A program made the position numbers and the translations under genes. Below, one piece after another: positions 1-5,792 of a DNA stretch of 5,792 nt (the stretch's first letter is position 1; each line of letters begins with the position of its first letter). Source of the stretch: Bacteroidales bacterium. GTDB taxonomy: Bacteria; Bacteroidota; Bacteroidia; Bacteroidales; Dysgonomonadaceae. Below the pieces are notes generated by a model, which was not told the DNA's origin, searched no databases, and saw nothing but the letters and a program-made list of their open reading frames with translations. The stretch is taken from NCBI GenBank assembly GCA_012518155.1, contig JAAYTC010000147.1, positions 1 through 5,792 on the forward strand. Direction: 5' to 3'.

Positions 1-48
1 CCCGCTCGGGACTTTAACCCTATAGATAATGAACATGCATAGCAAACA

Positions 49-77
49 AAAAAGTGAGCCTTTCGAGCTCACTTTTT
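49..77. terminator. Bidirectional intrinsic terminator
   Basis: This is a perfect 11-bp inverted repeat. Bases 49-59 (AAAAAGTGAGC) pair with 67-77 (GCTCACTTTTT) around a 7-base loop (CTTTCGA). The A-run on one side and the T-run on the other give a U-tract whichever strand is transcribed, so it can end transcription both ways. On the minus strand it lies about 40 bases past the stop of the lipoprotein gene. On the plus strand it would end whatever gene runs in from left of the window. Confidence 0.9.
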
Positions 78-117
78 AACATCCCTTGTTATCGGGCATT
101 CCATCACGCGATAGAAA

Positions 118-1821
118 TTATTGCACTATCGACAAAAACTCTTGATTTGTACGATACTTCGCGAACTCCAGGTCGTTCAGGGCCTGGGTAGCGATGCTTC
201 TATCACGGCCAATCGCGGTACGCAGGTTCGCGGCCACGTCGTTGAAGTTATTCGTGCGAGAAGCAATTACAGCAAGCAAGTAAGCGGTGGTAGCATCGGG
301 ATTTTCCACCGTCTCGAGTGTCTGTTTTGCCTTATTGTAATCTCTTACCAGCAACTGAGCGAGTCCGGCATTATTGCTTTTGACGTTCCCGAAAGCTCCC
401 ACGGCTTGGTTATAATTTCCTTGTAACAGGCTGAGAAGTCCCATCGCACTATCGAGCCCGTCTGCTCCTGCCGATCGTCCAAGCAGTTCGTTCGCGGCGG
501 TAAGGTCGTTATCCATGATTGCTAAAAGTGCCTTGTTCATGTTTACTTCCGGCGCGGAAGGATTCACTTGCGCGGCACGATCGAACGATTGGGCTGCTTT
601 CGCGTAATCACCTTGTTTGAAGAACATGGTACCAATATTGTTCCATCCCCTGTAGTCGTTCGAAAAATTAGCCGTCACGTATTGGTATACGCGTTCTTTT
701 ACATTTTCGTCGTTGGTTAGCGTGGAGGCGTAGAGCAGTTCTTCTACTGAAAGTTCCTTGGGATTGTTATTCCAAGCAGCCATGATCTCTTCGTCTGATT
801 TACCAATGATTTCGATGTTCGCGATGATGCGTGAACGACGAAGTTGCGGAAGAATCGTTTCGGCCAGCTCTTCAAACACATAGGAAATATTCTTAATTTC
901 CCGCTCGCGGGTTTCGGAGTCAGGGTACATCTCAAGAACACGCAGGATAAGCTCTTTGTCTTGCAGGGTAGAAGCTGCTACAAGTTGGCTGAATCCTTCC
1001 CAATCTTGCGCCGTGTAATGCGCGAAGACTTCCGTGTCGATGTTCCGGCGGTTTAATTCGCTTTCCAGGTAGTTGGAAGTATTGCGCTCTCGATGTGCGG
1101 CCAGTCTCTCGTTGAGCGATAAACCACCGTCGGGAGAAGCATATGCCGACACCTCCACGTTTACGTTTTGCCGAGGATCATTAAATGCTTCCTCTACACG
1201 ACGTTTCCAGTCGCTCATGTCTCTTTTGTTCAGTTCGCTCTGACGAAGATTCGCTTGTTCGATAACGAACATGATGCTAGCCTCTTGAGCATCTTGAATA
1301 ATACGTTGAAATCCGTCCGGTGCAACGGAAGGGCTAGTCGTGGCTACATCGGCCAGAGCAGAAGTGGCAATTACGCCATCGGCAATCTTCAGGTCGGGTA
1401 GGTTGGATCGCTTATTTTTTATCCGGCCATCAAAACGCAGGTACAACTCCGATGATAACATCTCGGGCAGATAGTCGAACGAGGAGTTCATGGTAATATT
1501 TGCTCCTCTGTTTTGGGGTACCGTTATCCGGTTACCGGATATGTTTTCGCCTTGGTAGCTATAAGGCGTGCCCACGACTTCCTGGTTCTCCCCATACTTT
1601 AGCACGGGAGTGATGGTAACAATAGCATTCCGATGAAACCATTTTTCGGGGAAAGTACCGTTAATGGTCACGGGAACCTGGTTACCCACGGTTTCAATTG
1701 GGGAAGGCGTTACGTTAAAGTTGTTCTGCGTAAGCGGCTTCAACTTACTGCTGCAGGAGGTGGCAAAAATAGCAACCCCAATTACAAGCAGCAGGGGTAA
1801 AATACGAAATTTTCTGTTCAT
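118..1821 (-). CDS. OmpA-like/TPR outer-membrane lipoprotein, function unknown
   Basis: The 567-residue product starts with a lipoprotein signal peptide: basic N-terminus (MNRKFR), hydrophobic stretch at residues 7-20, and lipobox A-T-S-C with the lipidated Cys at 23. The next residues (SSKLK) lack the acidic residues of the Bacteroides surface-export signal, so a periplasm-facing anchor is more likely. Residues about 30-180 are a beta-rich region I cannot assign. Residues about 182-345 resemble an OmpA C-terminal domain, with V-S-A-Y-A-S-P-D-G-G at 224-233 followed by N-E-R-L-A-A-H-R-E-R; an insertion (about 270-325) splits the fold. Residues 389-422 form a clear TPR unit (W393, N394, G397, G404, Y406, A409, F413, A416, P421), and degenerate TPR-like helices follow to the C-terminus. 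The pattern suggests a cell-envelope scaffold, possibly binding peptidoglycan, but this is inference. The ATG at 1821 is fixed by the signal peptide. There is no Shine-Dalgarno sequence, only AT-rich leader. It ends 40 bases before a strong terminator, so it is probably transcribed alone or as the last gene. Confidence 0.9.
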   Translation of the reverse strand: MNRKFRILPLLLVIGVAIFATSCSSKLKPLTQNNFNVTPSPIETVGNQVPVTINGTFPEKWFHRNAIVTITPVLKYGENQEVVGTPYSYQGENISGNRITVPQNRGANITMNSSFDYLPEMLSSELYLRFDGRIKNKRSNLPDLKIADGVIATSALADVATTSPSVAPDGFQRIIQDAQEASIMFVIEQANLRQSELNKRDMSDWKRRVEEAFNDPRQNVNVEVSAYASPDGGLSLNERLAAHRERNTSNYLESELNRRNIDTEVFAHYTAQDWEGFSQLVAASTLQDKELILRVLEMYPDSETREREIKNISYVFEELAETILPQLRRSRIIANIEIIGKSDEEIMAAWNNNPKELSVEELLYASTLTNDENVKERVYQYVTANFSNDYRGWNNIGTMFFKQGDYAKAAQSFDRAAQVNPSAPEVNMNKALLAIMDNDLTAANELLGRSAGADGLDSAMGLLSLLQGNYNQAVGAFGNVKSNNAGLAQLLVRDYNKAKQTLETVENPDATTAYLLAVIASRTNNFNDVAANLRTAIGRDRSIATQALNDLEFAKYRTNQEFLSIVQ

Positions 1822-1845
1822 GTTGTGATAATTATAAATTTAGTT

Positions 1846-1853
1846 CAAATATA
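1846..1853 (-). promoter_or_regulatory. Candidate -7 box, lipoprotein gene, proximal
   Basis: Read on the minus strand this is TATATTTG, a full match to the Bacteroidota -7 consensus TAnnTTTG. It lies 24 bases before the lipoprotein start and would give a leader of about 20 bases. No TTTG-like -33 element is present 19-21 bases upstream, so the match could be chance in AT-rich DNA. It is an alternative to the box at 1897-1904. Confidence 0.35.
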
Positions 1854-1896
1854 TCGCGCATTAAAAGGGTAGTACCTATCGATTTAGTCCAGAACA

Positions 1897-1928
1897 CAAA
1901 TTTACCTTTTTTCGTTTAATAAAAAAAG
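1897..1928 (-). promoter_or_regulatory. Candidate promoter, lipoprotein gene, distal
   Basis: On the minus strand, TAAATTTG (1904 to 1897) matches the Bacteroidota -7 consensus TAnnTTTG. A T-rich tract (1921-1927) lies about 20 bases upstream, where a -33 TTTG would sit, but there is no exact TTTG. Transcription would begin near 1890 and give a leader of about 70 bases. The element sits in the 120-base gap after pdxB, which supports separate transcription of the lipoprotein gene. Confidence 0.45.
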
Positions 1929-1944
1929 TGCTTTCGGCTATATT

Positions 1945-3057
1945 TTACAATTTATTAAACCCAAGATCACGCAGAACCGGAATAATGGCTGGATGAGGTG
2001 CAAGAATACTATACGCCGGATATTCTCTTCGCAAGGGATAATGGGAACGAAACCAATAAAAATTACCCGGTGATTTTTTTAACGCCTCTGTTTCCGGCAT
2101 AGGATCGTAGGTGTGCCATACCGCGTGGCAAAGTTGATTTTCCGGTGCTACCTCTTTCAGGTTAATAAGGGGCTCTTGGGGCAACGGAATAGTTTGGTAG
2201 CGAGGAGTCTCTTTCAGATCAAAGAATTCCTTCAGGTTCTCCAGGCTCATTTTTGTTCCATTCCATTTTCCATCCGCGCTATATCCCGCGATATGAGGGG
2301 TAGCGATATCAGCCAATGCCAACAATTCTTTATCGATATCCGGTTCATTTTCCCAGCAGTCAATAACTGCTCCTGCTATTTTTTGATCCTGTAAAGCCTT
2401 CACGAGTGGTTGATTAGCGGTGATTTCCCCGCGAGCTGCATTGATGATAAAGGGCTTCTGCCCCAGCGAGTTCAAAAAACCATCATCCACCAGATGAAAC
2501 GTTTTATGCTTTCCCGTGCGCGTGAGTGGCGTGTGAAAAGTAATGATATCGGCATCGCGTTTAATCGATTCAATATCGGTAAAAAGAGCCGGCCCTTCTC
2601 TCTCTTCTCGGGGCGGGTCATTGAGCAGCACTTTCATTCCCAATTTTTCACAAGCAAGGGCCACCTTGTTTCCCACGTTGCCCACGCCCACTACGCCGAT
2701 AGTTTTCTCCGCTAACTCAAAGCGGTACTTCGCTGCCAGATGCAACAGTGAAGCGGTAACGTACTGCTCAACAGAATTGGCATTGCAGCCGGGGGCAGTG
2801 CGCCAGGCTATATCGTGCGAATCACAGTAGTCGGTATCGATATGGTCGTACCCAATCGTGGCCGAACAGATTAGTTTCACACGGCTCCCCGAAAGGATGG
2901 ATTCATCGAAACGAGTGACAGTACGCACGATAAGCGCGTCTTTATCGCGAATATTTGCTCGCGAAAACTGGTTCCCCGGAAGGTATTCCACGTCGCCAAA
3001 TGTTTCGGCCACTCCCTGCAAATAGGGAATATGCGCGTCTGCTAATATTTTCACCAT
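1945..3057 (-). CDS. pdxB: Erythronate-4-phosphate dehydrogenase PdxB
   Basis: PdxB oxidises 4-phospho-D-erythronate to 2-oxo-3-hydroxy-4-phosphobutanoate, the second step of DXP-dependent pyridoxal phosphate synthesis, in the cytoplasm. The 370-residue product is close to the 378 of E. coli PdxB. It has the D-2-hydroxyacid dehydrogenase fold: an N-terminal catalytic half (K3-I-L-A-D-A-H-I-P), the Rossmann NAD motif G-V-G-N-V-G at 124-129, and the catalytic triad R209 (in N-A-A-R-G), E238 (in E-N-E-P) and H255 (in P-H-I-A-G-Y-S). These sit one position from the E. coli residues as I recall them. The C-terminal region (about 285-370) matches the extra dimerisation domain that separates PdxB from SerA and other family members. 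The start at 3057 gives M-V-K-I-L-A-D, the usual PdxB N-terminus. It begins 25 bases after the nfnB stop with no evident terminator between, so it is probably co-transcribed with nfnAB. No serC, pdxA or pdxJ lies in the window. Confidence 0.95.
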   Translation of the reverse strand: MVKILADAHIPYLQGVAETFGDVEYLPGNQFSRANIRDKDALIVRTVTRFDESILSGSRVKLICSATIGYDHIDTDYCDSHDIAWRTAPGCNANSVEQYVTASLLHLAAKYRFELAEKTIGVVGVGNVGNKVALACEKLGMKVLLNDPPREEREGPALFTDIESIKRDADIITFHTPLTRTGKHKTFHLVDDGFLNSLGQKPFIINAARGEITANQPLVKALQDQKIAGAVIDCWENEPDIDKELLALADIATPHIAGYSADGKWNGTKMSLENLKEFFDLKETPRYQTIPLPQEPLINLKEVAPENQLCHAVWHTYDPMPETEALKKSPGNFYWFRSHYPLRREYPAYSILAPHPAIIPVLRDLGFNKL

Positions 3058-3082
3058 ATATTGACTAGTAGTTTATTGGATT

Positions 3083-4561
3083 TTAATTACTCCGGTTGGT
3101 GCATTGCAGCTGTTGATGCATCGATTTCGCGGCTTTCCTACCATCGCCCATCGCGAGAATCACTGTAGCGCCGCCCCGCACGATATCACCGCCGGCAAAC
3201 ACCCTGTCGTCGGCAGTCTGCATGGTTTCGCTATTGACAACGATCGTTCCCCATGAGGTAACTTCCAGGTCTGTAAACGCCTGTGGTATCAGAGGGTTGG
3301 GAGAAACCCCCACGCTCACGATCACCTCGTCGGCCTCCATCCAAACGGTCTCTCCCTTGATGGGTACGGGCCGTCGCCGCCCTGTTTGATCGGCCTCGCC
3401 CAAGCACATTCGTTGAAGTTCCATACGTTGTACCCGTCCTTGACCGTCTCCTTCGTATCGTAACGGGTTGTGAAGCGTATAAAACTCGATCCCTTCCTCT
3501 TTCGCGTGCTTGATCTCTTCCACGCGAGCCGGCATTTCATCTTCGGTGCGGCGGTAGATTATTGCAGCCTGTTCCGCGCCCAGCCGCTTGGCAGTTCGAA
3601 CGGCATCCATGGCGGTATTCCCACCACCGATAACTGCCACCTTTTTTCCTTTGTAGAGGGGGGTATCGCTGTCGGGATCGGCTGCCTGCATCAGGTTCAC
3701 CCGGGTAAGATATTCATTGCACGACAGGACGCCCACGAGGTTTTCCCCGGGGATATTCATGAAGTTGGGTAATCCCGCGCCACTTCCCACGAAAATGCCT
3801 TGAAATCCGTCCTCTATGAGGTCTTCCCTCGAAAGGGTTTTTCCAACGATGCAATTGGTAATGAACTTTACCCCCATTTCGCGTAAACCATCGATTTCGA
3901 TATCTACGATTTCACTTGGAAGCCGGAACTCGGGAATGCCGTATCGAAGCACGCCACCCAATTCATGAAGAGCTTCAAAAACGGTAACGTCGTATCCCAG
4001 TTTAACCATATCGCCCGCGAACGCTAACCCCGCGGGCCCGGATCCCACCACGGCAACCTTGATGAGATTGGCCGGAGCGGTTTCGGGTATCGAGATGGTT
4101 CCGCTTTCTCTCTCGTAATCAGCAGCAAACCGTTCGAGGTGACCAATCGCCACGGGCTCTTTTTTAAGCTTCAGCGTGTAAAAACATTGACTTTCGCATT
4201 GTCTTTCCTGTGGACATACCCGGCCGCACACGGCGGGGAGCGCGTTGGTGTTTTTAATTGTTTTCGCGGCTTTTAAAAACTCGCCCCGTTCAATGTTTTT
4301 TATGAACTTAGGTATATTGATCTCAACGGGGCACCCCGTGATGCAGGTAGGATCCACGCAGTCTAAGCAACGGCTCGCCTCCTTAGTTGCTAACGCGGCC
4401 GTCAATCCCAGGTTTACCTCGTTATAGTTATGGCGGCGTACCATGGGGTCAATTTCAGGCATTCGTACCCTCGAAATAGCTGTACGTTCTCTGTTTTTTA
4501 TTGACTTCCGCAATGCCTCTCTCCACTCCTCTGCACGCTCCGCTTTTAAATAGTCGCTCAT
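3083..4561 (-). CDS. nfnB: NfnB: large subunit, bifurcating ferredoxin:NADP+ oxidoreductase (GltD-like)
   Basis: The product has 492 residues. The N-terminal iron-sulfur domain carries C65-x2-C68-x4-C73-x3-C77 and C112-x3-C116-x5-C122-x3-C126, the two-[4Fe-4S] pattern of GltD and dihydropyrimidine dehydrogenase. Two Rossmann domains follow: FAD motif G173-S-G-P-A-G178 and NADPH motif G312-G-G-N-T-A-M-D. The final FAD-contact motif is F-A-G-G-D-I at 455-460. By spacing against dihydropyrimidine dehydrogenase, E143 takes the place of its Gln ligand, consistent with the Cys3-Glu cluster known in Nfn. Such proteins are often annotated as glutamate synthase small subunit (GltA/GltD) or sulfide dehydrogenase SudA. 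The adjacent NfnA partner and the absence of a large GltB-type synthase here favour Nfn: 2 NADPH + NAD+ + 2 oxidised ferredoxin exchanged with NADH + 2 reduced ferredoxin, in the cytoplasm. A charged helical N-terminal extension of about 30 residues precedes the usual start of homology (M34-P-E-I-D-P). The ATG at 4561 is the only reasonable start. The 68-base gap after nfnA holds no evident terminator. Confidence 0.9.
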   Translation of the reverse strand: MSDYLKAERAEEWREALRKSIKNRERTAISRVRMPEIDPMVRRHNYNEVNLGLTAALATKEASRCLDCVDPTCITGCPVEINIPKFIKNIERGEFLKAAKTIKNTNALPAVCGRVCPQERQCESQCFYTLKLKKEPVAIGHLERFAADYERESGTISIPETAPANLIKVAVVGSGPAGLAFAGDMVKLGYDVTVFEALHELGGVLRYGIPEFRLPSEIVDIEIDGLREMGVKFITNCIVGKTLSREDLIEDGFQGIFVGSGAGLPNFMNIPGENLVGVLSCNEYLTRVNLMQAADPDSDTPLYKGKKVAVIGGGNTAMDAVRTAKRLGAEQAAIIYRRTEDEMPARVEEIKHAKEEGIEFYTLHNPLRYEGDGQGRVQRMELQRMCLGEADQTGRRRPVPIKGETVWMEADEVIVSVGVSPNPLIPQAFTDLEVTSWGTIVVNSETMQTADDRVFAGGDIVRGGATVILAMGDGRKAAKSMHQQLQCTNRSN

Positions 4562-4629
4562 AATGTTTTTTCGTTTCTAGTTCCCTTCATAATTCGTCAT
4601 AAGGTGCCTCGGTTGCTATCTTTTGTTTC

Positions 4630-5412
4630 TCAGCTGTATGCTCGCAGGCGCATCAGCATCTCATCAAAATCTACTTGATGCGCGTCAAACTCCGGGCCGT
4701 CGATACAAACAAAGCGAGTTTGCCCTCCCACGGTAACACGGCACGCTCCACACATGCCCGTACCATCTACCATGATCGTGTTGAGCGATGCCACGGTGGG
4801 TACGTTGTAATTTCGGGTAAGTTCTGCCACGAATTTCATCATGATCGCGGGGCCAATAGTCACGCAGAGATCCACCTTTTCACGTTGGATCACTCTTTCA
4901 ACACCGTCCGTTATCAATCCTTTTTTACCGTACGAGCCATCATCTGTCATAATTACCACCTCGTCGGAATGTTCGCGCACCTGTTCCTCCAGCAGTAACA
5001 GCTCTTTTGAACGTGCGGCTATGACCGATACGACTCGATTGCCGGCTTTTTTCATGGCTTCGATGATGGGGAGCATGGGAGCTACTCCCACGCCGCCACC
5101 GGCACAGACAACGGTACCTAATAAATCCACGTGAGTGGCTTTTCCTAATGGGCCTACCAGATCGGTAATGAAATCGCCCGCTTCGAGGCGGCAGAGTTTC
5201 TCGGAAGATTTTCCCACGCGTTGTACTACCAACGTGATTGTACCTTTCGTGGTATCGGCAGCGGCAATCGTGTAGGGGACACGTTCCCCCTTCTTTCCTA
5301 CGCGCACCATCACGAAGTGGCCGGCGCGCCGGCTTTTTGCAATTAAAGGGGCTTCCACCTCGAAACGGACTACTTTGTCCGAGAGGTACTCTTTCGCGAT
5401 AATTTTGTTCAT
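4630..5412 (-). CDS. nfnA: NfnA: small FAD/[2Fe-2S] subunit, bifurcating ferredoxin:NADP+ oxidoreductase
   Basis: This 260-residue protein belongs to the ferredoxin-NADP+ reductase family, PyrK/SudB/NfnA branch. Residues about 1-95 form the FAD-binding barrel with R44-V-P-Y-T-I-A. Residues about 98-210 form the NAD-binding domain with G105-G-G-V-G-V-A-P112. The C-terminal cluster motif is D216-G-T-G-M-C221-G-A-C224 with a later C236. This matches the Asp plus three Cys ligation of the [2Fe-2S] cluster in structurally studied NfnA, whereas PyrK uses four Cys. NfnA carries the NADH site and one-electron path, and works only with NfnB, encoded next downstream. Annotation as dihydroorotate dehydrogenase electron-transfer subunit would be a common error: no pyrD is adjacent and nfnB is. 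The start at 5412 gives M-N-K-I-I-A-K-E, the usual beginning. The upstream leader lacks a Shine-Dalgarno sequence and holds a five-codon ORF (M-K-I-H-stop, 5414-5428) ending one base before the start; this is probably chance. Confidence 0.93.
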   Translation of the reverse strand: MNKIIAKEYLSDKVVRFEVEAPLIAKSRRAGHFVMVRVGKKGERVPYTIAAADTTKGTITLVVQRVGKSSEKLCRLEAGDFITDLVGPLGKATHVDLLGTVVCAGGGVGVAPMLPIIEAMKKAGNRVVSVIAARSKELLLLEEQVREHSDEVVIMTDDGSYGKKGLITDGVERVIQREKVDLCVTIGPAIMMKFVAELTRNYNVPTVASLNTIMVDGTGMCGACRVTVGGQTRFVCIDGPEFDAHQVDFDEMLMRLRAYS

Positions 5413-5447
5413 TTCAATGGATTTTCATTCAATCTGCAAATCGAATA

Positions 5448-5479
5448 CAAAAATACTATTTTCTCTCGTGAAATTGAAA
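5448..5479 (-). promoter_or_regulatory. Candidate promoter of nfnA-nfnB-pdxB operon
   Basis: On the minus strand, TATTTTTG (5455 to 5448) is a full match to the Bacteroidota -7 consensus TAnnTTTG. A TTTC (5479 to 5476), 3 of 4 against the -33 TTTG, lies 20 bases upstream. Transcription would start near 5443 and leave a leader of about 30 bases before nfnA. I see no operator-like repeat or riboswitch in this leader. Confidence 0.6.
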
Positions 5480-5515
5480 TCAATCGTGCCGACGGACGGG
5501 TAGAAATAAAAAATA

Positions 5516-5547
5516 GTTGCATGGATTAAACTTTTTCTCTATTTTTG
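5516..5547 (+). promoter_or_regulatory. Candidate ssrA promoter
   Basis: TATTTTTG at 5540-5547 matches the Bacteroidota -7 consensus TAnnTTTG. GTTG at 5516-5519 (3 of 4 against TTTG) lies 20 bases upstream, the expected spacing. Transcription would begin near 5552, about 90 bases before the mature tmRNA 5' end. I see no other consensus -7 box closer to ssrA. It faces away from the nfn promoter, whose -7 box has the same sequence. Confidence 0.65.
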
Positions 5548-5585
5548 TGTCTTACATGATGTGTTGCCGATTGTTGAGTCGTTCA

Positions 5586-5599
5586 GTTGCGCAGGCAAC
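5586..5599 (+). other. Hairpin in ssrA precursor leader
   Basis: GTTGC (5586-5590) and GCAAC (5595-5599) form a perfect 5-bp stem with a GCAG loop. A second upstream arm, GTTGCC at 5563-5568, can pair instead with GGCAAC at 5594-5599, so two folds compete for the same strand. It lies in the presumed 5' leader removed from pre-tmRNA. A role in processing is possible, but only the complementarity is seen. Confidence 0.35.
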
Positions 5600-5641
5600 C
5601 GCGGCGGTGGCTTGATGGAGGCATACGCTCTTTAACAACAT

Positions 5642-5792
5642 GGGGTTGACCGGTTTTGACAGCGGGTAGAAGAGGTTTGTAAGCATGCAGTGCGTTGTCG
5701 GTTTGCACTTTAATCTCAAACGTCAAATCTTTAACTGGCAATAACAATTACGCTCTTGCCGCGTAACCGAAGTACAGTAGGTTAACGCTTAA
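5642..5792 (+). ncRNA. ssrA: tmRNA (ssrA), 5' part, cut by window end
   Basis: tmRNA rescues stalled ribosomes by acting first as an alanyl-tRNA and then as a short mRNA that adds a degradation tag. The 5' end starts GGGGTTGACCGG, which forms the acceptor strand and reduced D-arm of the tRNA-like domain; the TTTTGACAGCGGG that follows is typical of Bacteroidales tmRNAs. AGTGC (5689-5693) pairs with GCACT (5705-5709), consistent with the helix of pseudoknot 1. The tag frame begins at the GGC resume codon (5737-5739) and stops at TAA (5764-5766), encoding GNNNYALAA after the Ala carried by the tmRNA. Only 151 bases are present. Later pseudoknots and the 3' tRNA-like half with the T-arm lie to the right of the window. 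The 5' end is placed by analogy and should be right within one or two bases. Confidence 0.95.
5737..5766 (+). other. tmRNA tag-peptide reading frame
   Basis: Nine codons read G-N-N-N-Y-A-L-A-A, then TAA. The C-terminal YALAA is the proteolysis signal recognised by ClpXP-type proteases and is shared across Bacteroidales. With the non-templated Ala the full tag would be AGNNNYALAA. The resume codon is inferred as GGC from alignment with known Bacteroidales tags, which begin with Gly. Confidence 0.88.

Noticed and set aside
121..426. Plus-strand open frame of 101 codons antisense to the lipoprotein gene
   Set aside because: It lies wholly inside a well-supported gene on the other strand, has no recognisable domain, and its composition is that of a shadow frame. 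The same applies to the other open frames antisense to nfnA, nfnB and pdxB.
1921..1944. Possible terminator after pdxB on the minus strand, with a run of seven T
   Set aside because: The preceding bases form no stem longer than 2-4 bp with a workable loop. The T-run is better seen as part of the AT-rich promoter region of the lipoprotein gene.
3322..3540. Minus-strand 72-codon frame inside nfnB
   Set aside because: It overlaps the NADPH-binding part of nfnB in another frame, and the nfnB protein is intact there with all motifs.
4562..4629. Hidden small gene or regulatory element in the gap between nfnA and nfnB
   Set aside because: The only frame starting with ATG is seven codons (M-T-N-Y-E-G-N). 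I see no hairpin with a T-run and no promoter consensus, so it reads as plain intergenic spacer.
5413..5447. Riboswitch or attenuator before nfnA
   Set aside because: The predicted leader is only about 30 bases, too short for a known riboswitch, and has no stable stem.

Overview
The window reads as chromosomal DNA from an anaerobic Bacteroidota, most likely Bacteroidales. Three things point there. The promoter-like elements match the Bacteroidota sigma consensus (TAnnTTTG at -7). All four coding starts lack a Shine-Dalgarno sequence. The tmRNA encodes a tag ending YALAA, as in Bacteroides and Porphyromonas. A family within the order (Porphyromonadaceae or Dysgonomonadaceae) is only a guess. 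I see no mobile element, CRISPR array, phage gene or sign of recent transfer.

Layout: all four protein genes lie on the minus strand and are read from right to left. From the right, nfnA (4630-5412) and nfnB (3083-4561) encode the two subunits of an electron-bifurcating NADH-dependent ferredoxin:NADP+ oxidoreductase (Nfn). They are followed after 25 bases by pdxB (1945-3057), erythronate-4-phosphate dehydrogenase of the DXP-dependent vitamin B6 pathway. These three probably form one operon driven from a promoter near 5448-5479. After a 120-base gap with its own promoter-like boxes comes a 567-residue lipoprotein (118-1821) with an OmpA-like domain and C-terminal TPR repeats. It is followed by a strong symmetrical terminator hairpin at 49-77.

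At the right edge, on the plus strand and divergent from the nfn operon, is the 5' part of ssrA (tmRNA, from about 5642 and cut by the window end). It has a promoter candidate at 5516-5547 and a leader of roughly 90 bases. The tag reads GNNNYALAA.

How the genes work together: NfnAB links the NADH, NADPH and ferredoxin pools, which matters in fermentative anaerobes. PdxB consumes oxidised nicotinamide cofactor in PLP synthesis, so its place in the operon may be redox-linked or merely a local arrangement. The lipoprotein and the tmRNA are independent neighbours. Nothing here looks like an undescribed multi-gene system. The points most worth a second look are the nfnAB-pdxB linkage, the structured ssrA leader, the tag variant, and the uncharacterised OmpA-like/TPR lipoprotein.
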